From the NCBI GenBank assembly GCA_024734495.1, contig JALMQS010000681.1:7659542-7723541 (forward strand): a stretch of 64,000 nucleotides of DNA, written 5' to 3'. The notes beneath the pieces were generated by a model. That model was not told the origin of the DNA. It was given only the letters and a program-made list of their open reading frames with translations, and searched no databases. Below are positions 28,090-41,900 of this stretch, piece after piece (the first letter of the stretch is position 1; the number at the start of each line of letters is the position of its first letter). A program made the translations under genes and the position numbers. Source of the DNA: Forficula auricularia (lineage: Eukaryota > Arthropoda > Insecta > Dermaptera > Forficulidae).

Positions 28090-28450
28090 ATTTTATTAAT
28101 CGACTTCAAAAAAGGAGGAGGTTCTATATTCGACTGAATTTTTTTTTTTTTTTTTTTTTTGTATCTATGTTACCTCATATCTCCGCCAATTGTGAACAGA
28201 TTTTGAAGTTTTTTTATGCATTGGGTTCAGTCTAGCTTCCGATTGGTCCCGTTTTTTTCATTGGTATTGGAACCTTTTTTGTTATGTTTGTTCAGGCATA
28301 ACTTCTTTGTTTATGAACCGATTTTAATGATTCTTTTTTTATTGGAAAGAGGGTACCTTAGGGGTGGTACCATATTAATTTGGTCAAGTTCTGAAGATAT
28401 GATCAATGACGAAATAACGTAAATCTCCAATTCTTATGACCATATAATCG
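28090..28450 (+). mobile_element. Family R repeat (CGACTTCAAAAAAGGAGGAGG start), copy 1
   Basis: It starts at CGACTTCAAAAAAGGAGGAG, then TTCTATATTCGACTGAATTT, GATTGGTCCCG, and CAGGCATAACTTCTTTGTTT. Copies lie at 51850-52200, 60410-60560 and 62140-62500 in the same orientation. Very similar 'ccgacttcaaaaaaggaggaggttctcaattcgact' type repeats are widespread in insect genomes. No coding function; the class is not assigned. Confidence 0.7.
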
Positions 28451-29048
28451 AAATTATAATAGCTTTTAAGGAGTTAGGTGTTGGTTGGTTCTAGGTGAAA
28501 CATTTTAATATAATAATAATTAATATAATAATAAAACTTGAGTGAATTAAGTACCTATACTTAAACACATTATGTAAAGTTGGATTTGTTGAAAGATTAA
28601 GAAAGTAAAACTAAAGAAACACTGCGTATTTGTTTATATATTCATATATTCACGACATATCGATAAAACAATTTTTTAAATATAATTTATGCGACTAAGT
28701 TGAACATGAATTAAAACTATATATACAATATGCAAATACATTTATATAATTAACAATATCAATAATTTTAGATCGGAAAGATAGAAAAATTAATTGATCT
28801 ATATTTTTATGCCTTTTTTTTATTTATGATTAATAATATCAGTTTTTAGAATTCTTCAGAAAGAGAGAACTCTAAAAATTGATGTTGGGCTAAGGATGGA
28901 GACTTATCTCAGAAGCCTCCAATTAATGACACAAAAAGTATATGACAATTTTTTCATCATCCTGATTTAAAATAGTAAAATATGTGTTTATAGAAATCTC
29001 TATAAAAATATCAATATATTTGTATCAAAGATAGATAAAATATAAAAA

Positions 29049-29206
29049 TAAAATCTCTTAAATAGTTAAAATCCATAATTCCTGAATTAATAAAGATAGT
29101 TGGGAATCGGACTTTTTAAATAAAAATCTCTCAAATAGTTAAAATCCATAATTCCTGAATTAATAAAGATAGTGGGGAATCGGACTTTTTAAATAAAACG
29201 CTATTT
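29049..29206. repeat. Tandem duplication, about 77 bases x 2
   Basis: The unit AAAATCTCTTAAATAG..AATCGGACTTTTTAAATA is repeated directly once with only a few differences (29049-29125, then to about 29206). Confidence 0.8.
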
Positions 29207-29749
29207 GTCTCGATTTATTAAAGCCTTAAAATATATATAAACATAAAACAATATAGAAAGCATTATTATTATTATTATTATTAATTCATAACTAATCTTT
29301 TAATTTTGTATTCTGATTTCTAAATTGTTTTGTTTGTATATAATTTAGGGCGTGAAGAAAGTCTCTTAATAAATCGACAAGAAACGATGTCTGAAACAAA
29401 TTATGTATTTTATTTATAAAGTCAAATTTTCGACTATATTTATTTAATAAAATAAGATATCTAAAAACTATATTTTATATAATATTATAATATAGATATT
29501 TTAGAGGAGATTGTTTCTAGTTGAAATAATTTAATTGATGACAAATTCTTTCTTTAGGTTTACAAATAAATGTTCATTCATAAACTAGAGAGTAGGTTTA
29601 AGTAAACAAGATTTTTTAAACAATTTACATAACATTTACATAAAAAAAAAAAATTAAACAAGATAATTATCTCGTATTAGAATTCAGGTTCGTATTATAC
29701 CAAACAATTATTCATTTTGGACTTTAATTAAGTTAAGGGAATATTTTTC

Positions 29750-29901
29750 TTATTCCGGGGGTTTTTCTTCATATTTCGAGATCAGTTCAATAGTCCCTTT
29801 GTCAGCTGCTAGTAGAATGGTGTCACCGGTATGAAAGAATTTAGTGGCTTCGAGAGCTCCAACCACACAAGGAAGACCATATTCACGAGCCACAACCGCT
29901 C
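29750..29901 (-). CDS. Gene 2 last exon: phosphohistidine domain C-terminus
   Basis: Acceptor TTCCCAG, then the rest of the split Gly codon and AVVAREYGLPCVVGALEATK, TGDTILLAADKGTIELI, ending EEKPPE with TAA at 29752-29750. This is two codons longer than in gene 1. Confidence 0.9.
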
Positions 29902-32900
29902 CTGGGAATAAAACAGGAAAAATTATATTAATAAAATGAATATTATCATAGATTTGTGAGATTATGGAAATTAAATGATTGTTTTTTAATTAAATACACT
30001 AATTCTTCGATTTATACTGTTAGATCCGCAAATAGGCTGACGCGTTCTGATGTGCCATCCACTTGACTTTACGATACAACCTGGCCTCCCTCCTTATATT
30101 TAATAAAATTATTTATATTCATGCAGGGGGGATTAGTTTTTGCATTTTTAAACTCCTGGGGGCCCACTGATTATGTATACAAAATTTGGTTGAGTTTGGT
30201 AAATGGTCAAGATTTTCATTTTTTGACCCCCCCCCCCATTTTGGGTGGTTAGTTTTTATATCTTTAGACTTCTGGGGTCCAGTGATTATGTATACAAAAT
30301 TTGGTTGTGTTTGCTCAAATGGCCTAGATTTTTTATTTTTAACCCCCCTCCACCCCCCTTAATTTTGGGTCGATATGCATCAAAATTTAGTCAGCTCTTA
30401 ATCTCAATGGACCAAAACTACGTGTGAAATTTGGTTTCGATATTCACACTAGTTTTTGAGCTAGCTCGTCCACAAAAATTTGATAATGCACAGACTAACG
30501 GACGGACGGACAGAATAACAGACATTTTGACAAAACGATTATTATCTCGAAAAATATAATTTTTTTCGATGTTCACTTATTGGAGCTTTTTTGTAGAGCG
30601 AAATGCCATGGTTTCGCTCAATTTTTCTAATCAAAATAGTTTCAGCCGTTTTTGAGATATTTCGAAAAAAGAAGGAAAAAACCACTTTTTTCATGCACGA
30701 TTACAATACTTGACCATATGTATGGTAAAGTAAAAATCGAAACCTTGTAATACAAAACACAGCATACATATAAAATTGTGGGCAAAAATAAAAGTTTTTA
30801 AAGACTCGGTACGCTGTTTGCAGTTTGGGAGAATTAATAATTTTAAATAATAAATATCTAAATCTGATATTCATTTTTACCTGGAGTCAAAAGGCCTTTT
30901 CTAGTATAATACAAATTAACAAATCAATCTCTACTAGTTTGTAACAGAAGGGACTTGTTTTGGGCATCATTGTAATGACTTAGCTCTAAAGAAACATAAA
31001 TTATTCTACCCGCGCCCTTTTTAGTCATTTTCCTCAAATAGATTCTAATGAAAGATAACAAAAAGGTGAAAACTTATTTACGCCCTTATAAGCAATTAAT
31101 GATAAACTTAAATACAAATTGTTCATTTTTGCCTATATTATAAATGCATCACCTTCAAATCTCAATGAATTAAATGGTTTCTGCATTTTTGAACCAAAAG
31201 CTAAAAAGGGCAAAATTTAATCAGTTCTCCACATTGAAAATAAAAACATTTTAGCATAAAAACGAACTTTCTAAGACATTTCGTTCGTAATTCATCGTAT
31301 CCGAATCCAGAGACAGAGTCAAAAAAAAATTGTTGAAATCGATTTTTCTCCACGTTCTAGACATTTTTCAACACAATTGAAAATTTTTTAGTGAATTCAA
31401 TAATAATATGAGGAGTATCTTTTTTGTTTAAACAGTACAATGCAAATCGTGAGATGGGGTTTGTACATTTTAACTCCTATTTCGATATTATTAGTTCATG
31501 TTGATAAATATATTCTAAATATTATTTTTATCTTCATTTATTGTATAAATATGGTATAAGTATATATATAATCTTTATATTTTTTATGCTAATAAGACTT
31601 TTATTTATAAAACACAGTATATTTTATTTATGTGTATATATGTTTTATGTATTCATTGTATTCATTATGTGTTCTTTATATATTCACTTGGATTTATATT
31701 AAAAAAAATATTGTATATATATATATATGTATAGTGTAAAAGGACTTTAGTCCGTCTGATAATAATAAATAAATAAATAAATATAAAAAAACTCAAGCAG
31801 TAAAACAAAAAAAAGAGAAATTACCATGAGAAATGAGACCACCTAGTTCAGTAATTAGGCCAGAAAGTTTCGGAAAATATGGTGACCAACCGATATCTGT
31901 TGAATAAGTGATAAGGATGTCTCCCGTTTGAATTTGGGATGCCTCATTAACATCTTCGACGATGCAAGCCCTGCCCATCACCGTGCCACTTGAAACAGAT
32001 GTACCCTCTAAGCGGGCTATTCCTTCCTTGTACCTTATATTGTTATTATTCACCTAAAATAATTAAAACACATTAATATGTATTGCCATTTAAAAATTTT
32101 TAAAATAATAATCAATTAATAATACAAAGTTGTTGAGAAAGTATGTTTTCGGTTAAAAATATCACCTTGATTTGATAAGTAGCTGTTAAAACTTATATTT
32201 TTGTGATTTAAGGTAGTTCTTTCACAAATGCAAAAATTCAAGAAGTCTTCGAAACTTGGAATATCTTATCTTATCTTTCTTATTATATTAAACGGGGTTC
32301 GGGGTCGAGTTCTCGAAAACAGCTCTAACGATTTGGATGAAATTCACGGGTTAGGAGGGTTTTGTGTTGGACATCTGTCACGGTCTCATCTTCGGCTAAG
32401 TTGTATTTGATGGGTTTTTTGTTAATTGAAATAATTATTCACAGGTGGTTGTCTGGGTAAAAATGTTTATTTACATTTTTATTCAATTTCCTTTTACTAA
32501 ATAATTGGTTTTTTAATTTTATATCCTACAATAAGATCATTATAATTATTATTATATATTAAAAATTGGGGAATTTAATTGATTAAAAATCGAGTTTTAA
32601 ATCCCACAAATATTAATTTGACAATTTAATTGATGAACTCAAAAATTTTTATTTAATTAAAAAAAAATAATTATACCGAATTTTTTATATACCTATATAC
32701 ACATAATCTGTGGACCATTGAAGGCTAGAAATGCAAAAACTGGGCGCGGGGGTGGGGTGCAGTGGTGAGGGGTCCGGGGGGAGATACGGGGTTTCAGGGG
32801 CGGAGTCGGGGTGTAGGTGTGGGTTGGGGTGGGAGGGTGCAGGAGGCGGGGTGAAGTGGTGGGGGTCCGGGGGGCGAGGGGGTTTCAGGGATTAATATAT

Positions 32901-35900
32901 AGCTATCAACTGAAACAAAAGTTACCGAGCATCGCTCGGTAGCCAGGTACCAGTCATTAAAAGCATAATAAACACACTGTTAATTTGAAGACGATTTACC
33001 ACACCAAACATGAAATAATTGCAATTAAAAATGAAATTTTTTACATATGGTAAATTACATATGGTAGAAAGGGTGGGAAAATGATCATTATTTTATTTAT
33101 TTATTTCATTGAAGGACTTTCACCATCTTGATGAAAAACTAATATTTGTTAGAATAATATATTGCGGAGTAACTTGAAAAAAAATTGAAATTATTTACCT
33201 CTTAGTTTTGATAAAAAATAAACAAAACTAACATATTTGGGCGATTATTTTTAGTGGAGGGGATATAAGATCAATGGCTTGGAAACGATCCATTCATAAA
33301 CAGGATATAGTAGTGTGAGAAGTACAGTCACGTTAAAAAAACATAACCTAAAATTTTAGCACCGTTCATATGTATAGAGTGGTTACGAGGCTAAAACTTT
33401 TTGTGCTGATTGTCGCTAAAGAACTACCTTAATAGAAATGTAACGTTCAACATCTTGATTGTTTATTTCAGAGATCTCGATCTTTTTCATTTAATCATCT
33501 TCAGGGCTATAAGCTATCCTTATACATACTTTCTCAACATCTTCATAACTTTTAGTCTATATAAAAATTCAAACAATTAATGGTATAGGCACAGTCCCTG
33601 GCCAAATCATTAGACGGTAATTTTTATGTTCTTTAGTTTGCCTTTGGTATTTAGTTACCTAAATGCCCAACTCAGAGAATTGGTAATATTCGAAAAATAT
33701 TTATGTAAATGGAGATTTAATAGAGAAGCAAGGATAATGAAAAAAATTCCGAATAAAATAATTTATTACAACGTCATTTTAAATCTTTTAAAAAGCCGAC
33801 GTTGTTTAAAAGCATCAACGGAGGGAGCTTGTAGCCACCTCCTTGTCTTCTTTAACAGAGATTATTGTTATAGTTTGTCATTGAAATTTATAAGCTTCTT
33901 CAATTTATAATACTTACTTCAATTGGTTCAGGGATTCCAGTAACAATTTTTGGAAATCGAATTTTCAGCCATTTTTTATGATATTTTTGTCTTTTCCATG
34001 CCCTGTAATAATGAAAAAATTGGAATAAATTGCAATTCCTATATATAGTATTATGATGAAAAATCTATCATTATTATTATGCTTAAGTACTTTTGTTATA
34101 AAAGTGGTCTGTTCATTATAGTTTTAATATAATGATAATATATTTAATAGTTCACAATAAAATATAAAATTTTGCTATTTAAATCATTATAGAAATTGTA
34201 ACTTAGGGGATTTTAAAAAATTTATAAGATATCAAATTGTGTCACGAAAAAATATATTTAAATTTCAACAAGATTGACTACACCTTTTTAGCAAAGAAAA
34301 TTTTAATTGTAGTATTCTAACACAAAGTCTGAATGTAAAGTAAAATTAATATGTAATTAATCAAGTATGTTGACAGGTATTTGGACAGGAAAGTAGCAAA
34401 TCAAAAAATTCTCATTGATTTAATATCTAACATTTTTTTATATAAAAGTAAATATTATTTTTATTGAAATTTATTATTATCAAGTTGATACACTTTCTCA
34501 GTTTGGGCTGGAAAAATTTCACTTGGCTTTTTGGATCGTTTTGAGATTAGAGTCAGTCGTTGCGAAAAAGTAGGCCACCCTGGCCCGCGAACGATAATAA
34601 ACTGCTGGACAAAAAGTTTTGCATAAAATTTTAAAATTTCTAATTAAAAATACTGATAATGAAGGTCAAACCTTCGAAATCATAGTGTCTAATAAATAAA
34701 TTAATTATATACATATTTATATTCTTTATATATACAAGCTGCTGGCAGCCATAAATTGGATATCATATATTTTTTTACAATTTTTACTATGATAAATTTT
34801 CCTCAAAAGAAATGATTTTGTAAAATATAAAAATAAATAAGAATTCTAGTAGAAATACTAACTTATCGATGAGCTCAGGGTCGGGATTTTCTACTAGCCG
34901 ACCTAATTCCGTGTGAGTCAAGTGCCAGATCAGATCAATTTGGGGCAATCTGCCCTTGGCGACAAGACCCTGAGCTAATTGCAAATATCCTTGTCGGTAA
35001 TTATCCAGCATTAAAATCAGTGCATTCTTTGAGGTCTCTCTGTTAGCCACTAGAGTGTGTATCCTGGGGACAAGCCAATCGTATATGAAACGTCCTCGGA
35101 GTCCAGTAACTGAACGCTCAAAAGAAATATTAGATGGCTCCACAGATGGCTTTTCTTTTGGTTCTAAACAAATAGCCCTCAGCATATCGCAAACTTTCTC
35201 TGGGTTCATTTTCCAGGTTTCGGAAGCCAATTCAAATTCATTTAAACACCTAGAAGGCATAAAATGTATTAATTATTTATATAAAAAATTATTTTCATAA
35301 TTTTATGTTTACACAGTACAAATTTTGAAGATTTGGAAAAAATATTACATATGCTTTATAGATCTAAAAAGATGGTCCCCAACAAGGAACGAATTCCCAT
35401 TACAAACGGAGGATTTATCATCTCATTTTGTTAATGAAATTTTTAATTTTCTACATCATAAATATGAAATGGTAATTTGCTCTTTCTTGGGTTTCATCTT
35501 TTTTAGAGCACTTTATTCTTATTCTTTTTCAAAATTTCTCAAAAAAGGGATCTAATGATTGTGAACAAAAAATCGAGTGGGTACATAATTTCAAGGTTAC
35601 ATTACATACTACATATTAAATATAGGTATATTTATAATATAAGATAATAGATAATAATCGAAATCTATCTTTGTATTTGTTGTGTAATGAAAAAATAAAG
35701 TGAAAATAATTCAATCAACCAAATAGAAGTAAATTCATTTTTAACTAATATTCTATCAAATATACAGGGTGTTTCAGGGGGAATAGTAAATATTTTAGGA
35801 GGTGGTAGTATAGACGAATTGCAATAAAAAATGCCATATAACTTGTGTCCAATTTTTATTGAGTACAGAGATACAGCTGAGTTCAATGCATTTTCGTTTC

Positions 35901-38900
35901 GTGTCTTGGTACACCGGTTGCTATTATGGGTTGCTATGGGCGTATTTATCGAATGTCAGCAGTAGAGTGTTGATGTTCAAGTTGTGCTTTAGTTTACATT
36001 GAATTTTTCATTGTGATTTGTTTGTCAAGTCTACTGTACTGTAGCGTGTAAACATGCCGCACGTATTTACACATTCTGAGTAAGCCGATATTGGGTTTTA
36101 TACTAACAGCTGTATCTCTGTACTCAAAAAAAAAAAATTGGACACATGTTATATGTCATTTTTTTATTGCAATTCGTCTATATACTACCACCGCCTAAAA
36201 TATTTACTATTCATCCTGAAACACCCTGTATACTGGCTATGCAAATTGCATCAGGAAGTTTTGGAATTTCGGCCTATTTTCTCTGAAAAAAAGCAAAAAA
36301 AATATGCAAAATCACATCTTTATTAAGATCACTATTTAAATTATTAAATTTTTAGAAAATTCAGCACTCTACCCTTACATATTTCTTTAATTACTACTTC
36401 ATTATCAATAACCATTAACAAATCTTTGTTTTCGTTCATTATATTCAGCGCATCTACATGATTATCACTAAATCTATTTCTTAAGTGATTCTTAATATAT
36501 TTTAGAATATTAAATGTACGTTCGCATTGAACTTGTGTCGATTGTTCACCGGCACACTATCACGCAATACCACCGGCCCACAGGGAAACTTCCTGGCGTC
36601 CCGATGGGCCAGTCCAAGCCTGAATATATATGAGAAATATTTATTTTAGACTTTAGTGGAAGACATGGTATTCAAAATTAAGTAGAGAATACACTCTTTT
36701 AATAATTAAAAACTATAAAGAAATATTCAATTTTAACAAAAATTGAATAAAAATATACTTAATTAAAATTTTAGAAATATTTTTTTATAAATTAAATTGA
36801 ATGAGCTTGTGAAAAACAATTATTTTAAGGTAGTTGTTCCGCCAAATGCGTTTTCTTAGGATTTTTTTGAAATTTAGATAGATTATTATTTAAATACTTC
36901 TGCATCGATTGGTGGCAAAACGAAATTTATGAACAATATAGTTCCGGAGATATTAAATTTCAAAAATCGAGTTTTTCAGACTCTTATACATTGCACTATA
37001 CGGGATATCGGAAAATTTACATACATATTTAATTATAATTAAGAAACCCTTCTTACCATTTTTATAAAAAACTAAACCAACATTAAACAATAACCAATTA
37101 CATATTTTAAGACAATTTTGATTAATAGTTACAACATAATTTTTGAGATAATAAGGAATAAATAATGAAAAATGTATAAAAAGAATTTACACTAAAAACA
37201 ATTTGGCAACAGTGCATTTATTTAACCAGCGAAAGATGTATAAAGCCCTAGATTTTTCAAAATTATAATTTTCATAAGGTGTAACGTAGGCGTTGATTAG
37301 ATTTGTTAAAAAATAAAACGATTTTTATAGAAATATTCTAACTTTTAAAATATATTTTATCTGTCATTTTAATATAAAAATATTCAATCTCTTACAATGG
37401 TGCCAGATTTGTCAAACGAGCACGGGATTGGCTAGAATCGGTACATAAACAGCAAAAAGTTTTGGGCTTATGAATTATGAATCCTTATTGACTGTTCTAT
37501 ATACTCTAGCATTAACTTTTTGCTAGTATTGTCGCGAAACAACTACATTAAGAACCTAAATTTCTAAAATGTTAATTAAACATATTTCTAATATATTTTT
37601 GTGTTAAAATTTTATAATTCTTTTTAGTCCCATGATGAAGGCAATTAAATGAGCTAGGTTAAAGAAATGTAAATAATTTTTGAAAGGACCATTCCCCTTA
37701 TCATAAATAGCTATAATGGTTGTTATATTTATCAAACCCACCTGTGGCCATGCCGCTGTAGAAAATCCTCTAGTGCTTTTGCAGCTTTAGGACGATTTTC
37801 GCGAAGCCAATCAAAAGTCCTACCAGGAGGGGCCTCTGCTAATTCAGGGCCTGCTTCTTTTGCAATCGACTTTAATAAATGCGGAATTTCGGCGGAGATT
37901 ATATTTTTATTGCAATTTGCCAAGAGTTGGGACATTTCATTTTTCATCCGGGGAGTCATTTCTTTCTTAGTACCTAACAACAATGTAGCAAGAATGACCT
38001 AAAAAGAAAGTGGAATTTTTATATTTGGATTTTAGTTTCTAAAATAAACTCATTTACTTGACAAAAGGAGCTGCCCATAGAAGAAAAAGAATGGCTTTGC
38101 ATCACTTCAAACAACTTCTTAGTATTTGCAGTTAAAAAGGCATGAAATGAAACAAGATCGTCGTTTGAAATCTGAAATGAATGTATTGTAATAATAAAAA
38201 AAATGCCTTTTAAACATAAATACAATGACAAAAAATCTTACTTCGGGTAATTTAAAGGTTTGAGAAATATTCGTGCCCAATTTGGCATAGTTAGTTGAAT
38301 TTTTAGCTATCACAAAGTTAGTGAATAGCACTTTCAAAGTATCAGTGGCTTTCATTGAACCGTATCTTTCCACCGCAAGTGAATGGATCTCAGGTGTAAT
38401 AAAATCAGATGCTAGTGTAGTCGAAAAAGCAACCTAAAATGAAAAATAAAAAAATATTAGCGAAATGATTTTCATTAAAACACGTGATACAGTCAATTTG
38501 AGTTCTGAAATCCGACAATTCAGCAACATCTATAATAAGATGACGTTTTCTGATGTGGCCATCCACTTGACTTTACCATACAACCTGGCCCCTCACTTAA
38601 ATTTAATATTTAATAAAATTATTTATAATCATGTAGGGGAGGGGTTAGTTTTTGCATTTTTAGACTCCTGGGGGTCCACTGATTATGTATACAAAATTTG
38701 GTTAAGTTTGGAACAATAGCCTATATTTTCATTTTTTGACCCTACACCTCACATTTTGGGCGGTTAGTTTTTGCATTTTTCGACTTCTGGGCTCCCATTG
38801 ATTATGTATACAAAATTTGGTTGAGTTTGCTCAAATGGCCTAGATTTTTAATTTTTAACCCCCTCTCCACCCCCCTTAATTTTGGGTCGATATGCACCAA

Positions 38901-41900
38901 AAATTAATAAGCTCTTAATCTCAATGAACCAAAACTACGTGTGAAATTTGGTTTTGATATTCACACTAGTTTTTGAGCTAGCTCGTGCACAAAAATTTGG
39001 TAACGCACAGACTAACTAACTAACTAACAGACATTTTGACAAAACAATTATTATCTCGAAAAATATAATTTTTTCGATGTTCACTTATTAGGGCTTTTTT
39101 GTAGACCGAAATGCTATGGTTTCGCTCAATTTTTTTAACCAAAATAGTTTCAGCCGTTTTTAGATATTTCGAAAAAAAAGAAGGAAAAAAAACACTTTTT
39201 TCATGCACGATTACAATACTTGAACATACCCTATATGGTAAAGTAAAAATTGAAATATTGGTTCTTGAGAATCGAGAACAAAAAGAAAAATATTTTAAAG
39301 ACTTATAAGTAGAGACCGGATTCCTATGCAATTGCATATTTTGTTCGCCGACACATACGACCCAGGAGATCAATTATCTATCCGAATCATGCATCTAGGA
39401 TTCTGTGGGTTAAATTTTATACTGCATATTTATGCATATTTGAGTAATATTGCATAAAATTGCATATTTGAGTGGTATTGCATAAAATTGCATATTTGAA
39501 GGATTTTTGTGGAATTTTTTACTCAATAAAAGTATAGATATTTGACCCTTGGTGTCTATAGCTTACTTGCTTAATTTATCATTTTATTCCTCTCATAGCA
39601 CTCCTTCAAATATATAGTCATTTTGTCTTCAATTTTAATTTTTTAGTGCATAAAAAAATTATTTTGCCATCTTTTACTGCTTATATTTGCATATTTCAAC
39701 GTATTCTGCATATTACTTGCATATTTCAGGATTTTTAACTTAATATTTTAACACTTTTTACTGCCGGTCTCTACTTATAAGCTTTTATAACACGTTTATC
39801 CTGTGAAAGTTCGCTTCCGATTAAGGCCTTCTCAGACTGCTTTCCCAGGCTCTAAACGAGAGTGGTGAAGCCTCAAATGAAGGCGAACAGTTATATTTTA
39901 ATTCATAGTGAATTTAAGTTTTCAGATTTGTGCATATTTTGTTAGAGGTTAAATTTTTAATTTTGTATTGTTTTGTTACAGACCTTGAAAAAGTTTCGAT
40001 AAAGAGACGAAGCTTGGCTTTTGAATTAATTTTTGTTTTGATTTTTTCCAACGTACAAGTCCCTGAGAACTCATTTAAAATATTAAAAGAGTGTGAAAGC
40101 ATTATTTGTCTTTTTTTTACTTTAACTTACACAACTCAACCTATTGCATTTTTAAAATAATCTTAAAACTTAAGAAGTGAAGTTGAAGAGTTGGAAATTT
40201 TTACATGTAGGAGGGTCTTGTCCCCTCGGGAGTCGAACCCAAGCACTAGTAAGTTTTCCGGGCAACTAGTGCTTGGGTTCGACTCCCGAGGGGACAAAAC
40301 CTTCCTACATGTACATGTACAAGGGCGGATTCAGGAATTTTTTATGGGGGAGGCGAATGTATATAAGGTGGCCGATGTATATAAGATCTACTTTTTATCT
40401 CGAAAGTGTGTCGCGATCGAATTGTCGAAGCGGGGTGGGGGGGGGGGGGTCAGAGACGCTCCACACACACACACACACATAGAACTTTATTTTAAAATTT
40501 AATGTTTTTTTTTTTTACAAATTTCTTATCTCATATTTTAAGTTCATTAAAATAAAATAAAAAAAAATTGTTATAAATTCCCTGTCGATTTGGCCGCCGT
40601 TTTTTGGCCACTGCGTGCGACGCATGTGTTGCACTCCCGCCAGGCACGGGCCTGTATGGGGGGAGGGAGCGATCGTCCCCTCCTACCCCCTGGATCCGCC
40701 CTTTTACATGTATTAATTTTTATGAAACTGGCCCTTAAAAAAGAATTGGAGAATGATCATCGATGTCTAGAGCAAGTTTTGAAACTTGCACTAGACGGTC
40801 TCACGCTCTGAATAGAGGAATACAACTCATCATCGAAATTGAATGTTTCTATTCTATTAAAACGATTTGTTTTAAGGAGGTTCTTTCGCGACAATCCACG
40901 CCAAAAGCTTTAGCCTCGGAACCACTCGATAAATATGAATGGAACTAAAATTTTAGGGTATTTTTTTTTTATCTGACTGTCCACTCACACTACGAAATCC
41001 CTATATAGATACACACATACTTGCCGGTCGTTTCCAAGCTATTGTGCTTATATCCCCTCCACTAAAAATAGTCGCCCAAATAAGTTTGTTTTCTTTGTTT
41101 TTTATCAAAACTCCGTGGTAAATAATTTCTATTTTTTTTTTTTAAGTTACTCCGAATATATTATTCTAACAAATATTAGTTTTTCATCAAGATGGTGAAA
41201 GTCCTTCAATGAAAAAAAAAATAATGATCATATCCCCACCCTTTCCCAATCTACACTATGTTAAAAATGTCATTTTTAATTGCAATTATTTCATCTTTGG
41301 TGTGGTAAATCGTCTTCAAATTTTAATAGTATGTGTATTATGCTTTTAATGACTAATATTCCAAGTTTCAAAGACTTCTTGAATTTTTGCATTTGTGAAA
41401 GAACTACCTTAAATTCTTTTGATTTGAAACTCTAACCTATAAAATGTTTTTCTAATGTATATAAACACAGGGTTATCCCTGGGATAAAGATTAACCCATC
41501 AATAGGGTGGTTAAGTTTGAGAACACCCTCTCTTTTTTTTATGAAACACATTTCGAGAGGTAGCCCCAGGATGTTCCCTAGCACAGGGTCATTCAATTTT
41601 TATGAAACTGGCCCTAAATAGTTGATCACAATTTTATTTATTTTTCTGAAAATGTAGCTACATATATTTTTAATTCTTTCTTTTAAACAATGCTTCTAAA
41701 ATTTATTCTAACCTAACTAACTTTGACCCACCAAGAATTTAGTTAAAGCAGTGCATCAATTTTTCATCCGTGCTAATATCAAGATCTAAAGAGTATTTTG
41801 TTATTAATATTATTTATTTTGTTACTTTAATTTTTTTTTTAACATATATATTTTATATAAGTATGAAAGAATTATGTATAATCTATTAATTTTGTAATTT

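Noticed and set aside
33470..33510. CTGAAGATG..TGAAATAAAC (minus strand) as a hammerhead
   Set aside because: Core spacing and helix I pairing do not fit; probably only a distant relative of the foldback arms.
40273..40502. Frames of 69 and 103 codons over the hairpin and hAT MITE
   Set aside because: They consist of terminal repeats, G-runs and a CA microsatellite translated by chance.
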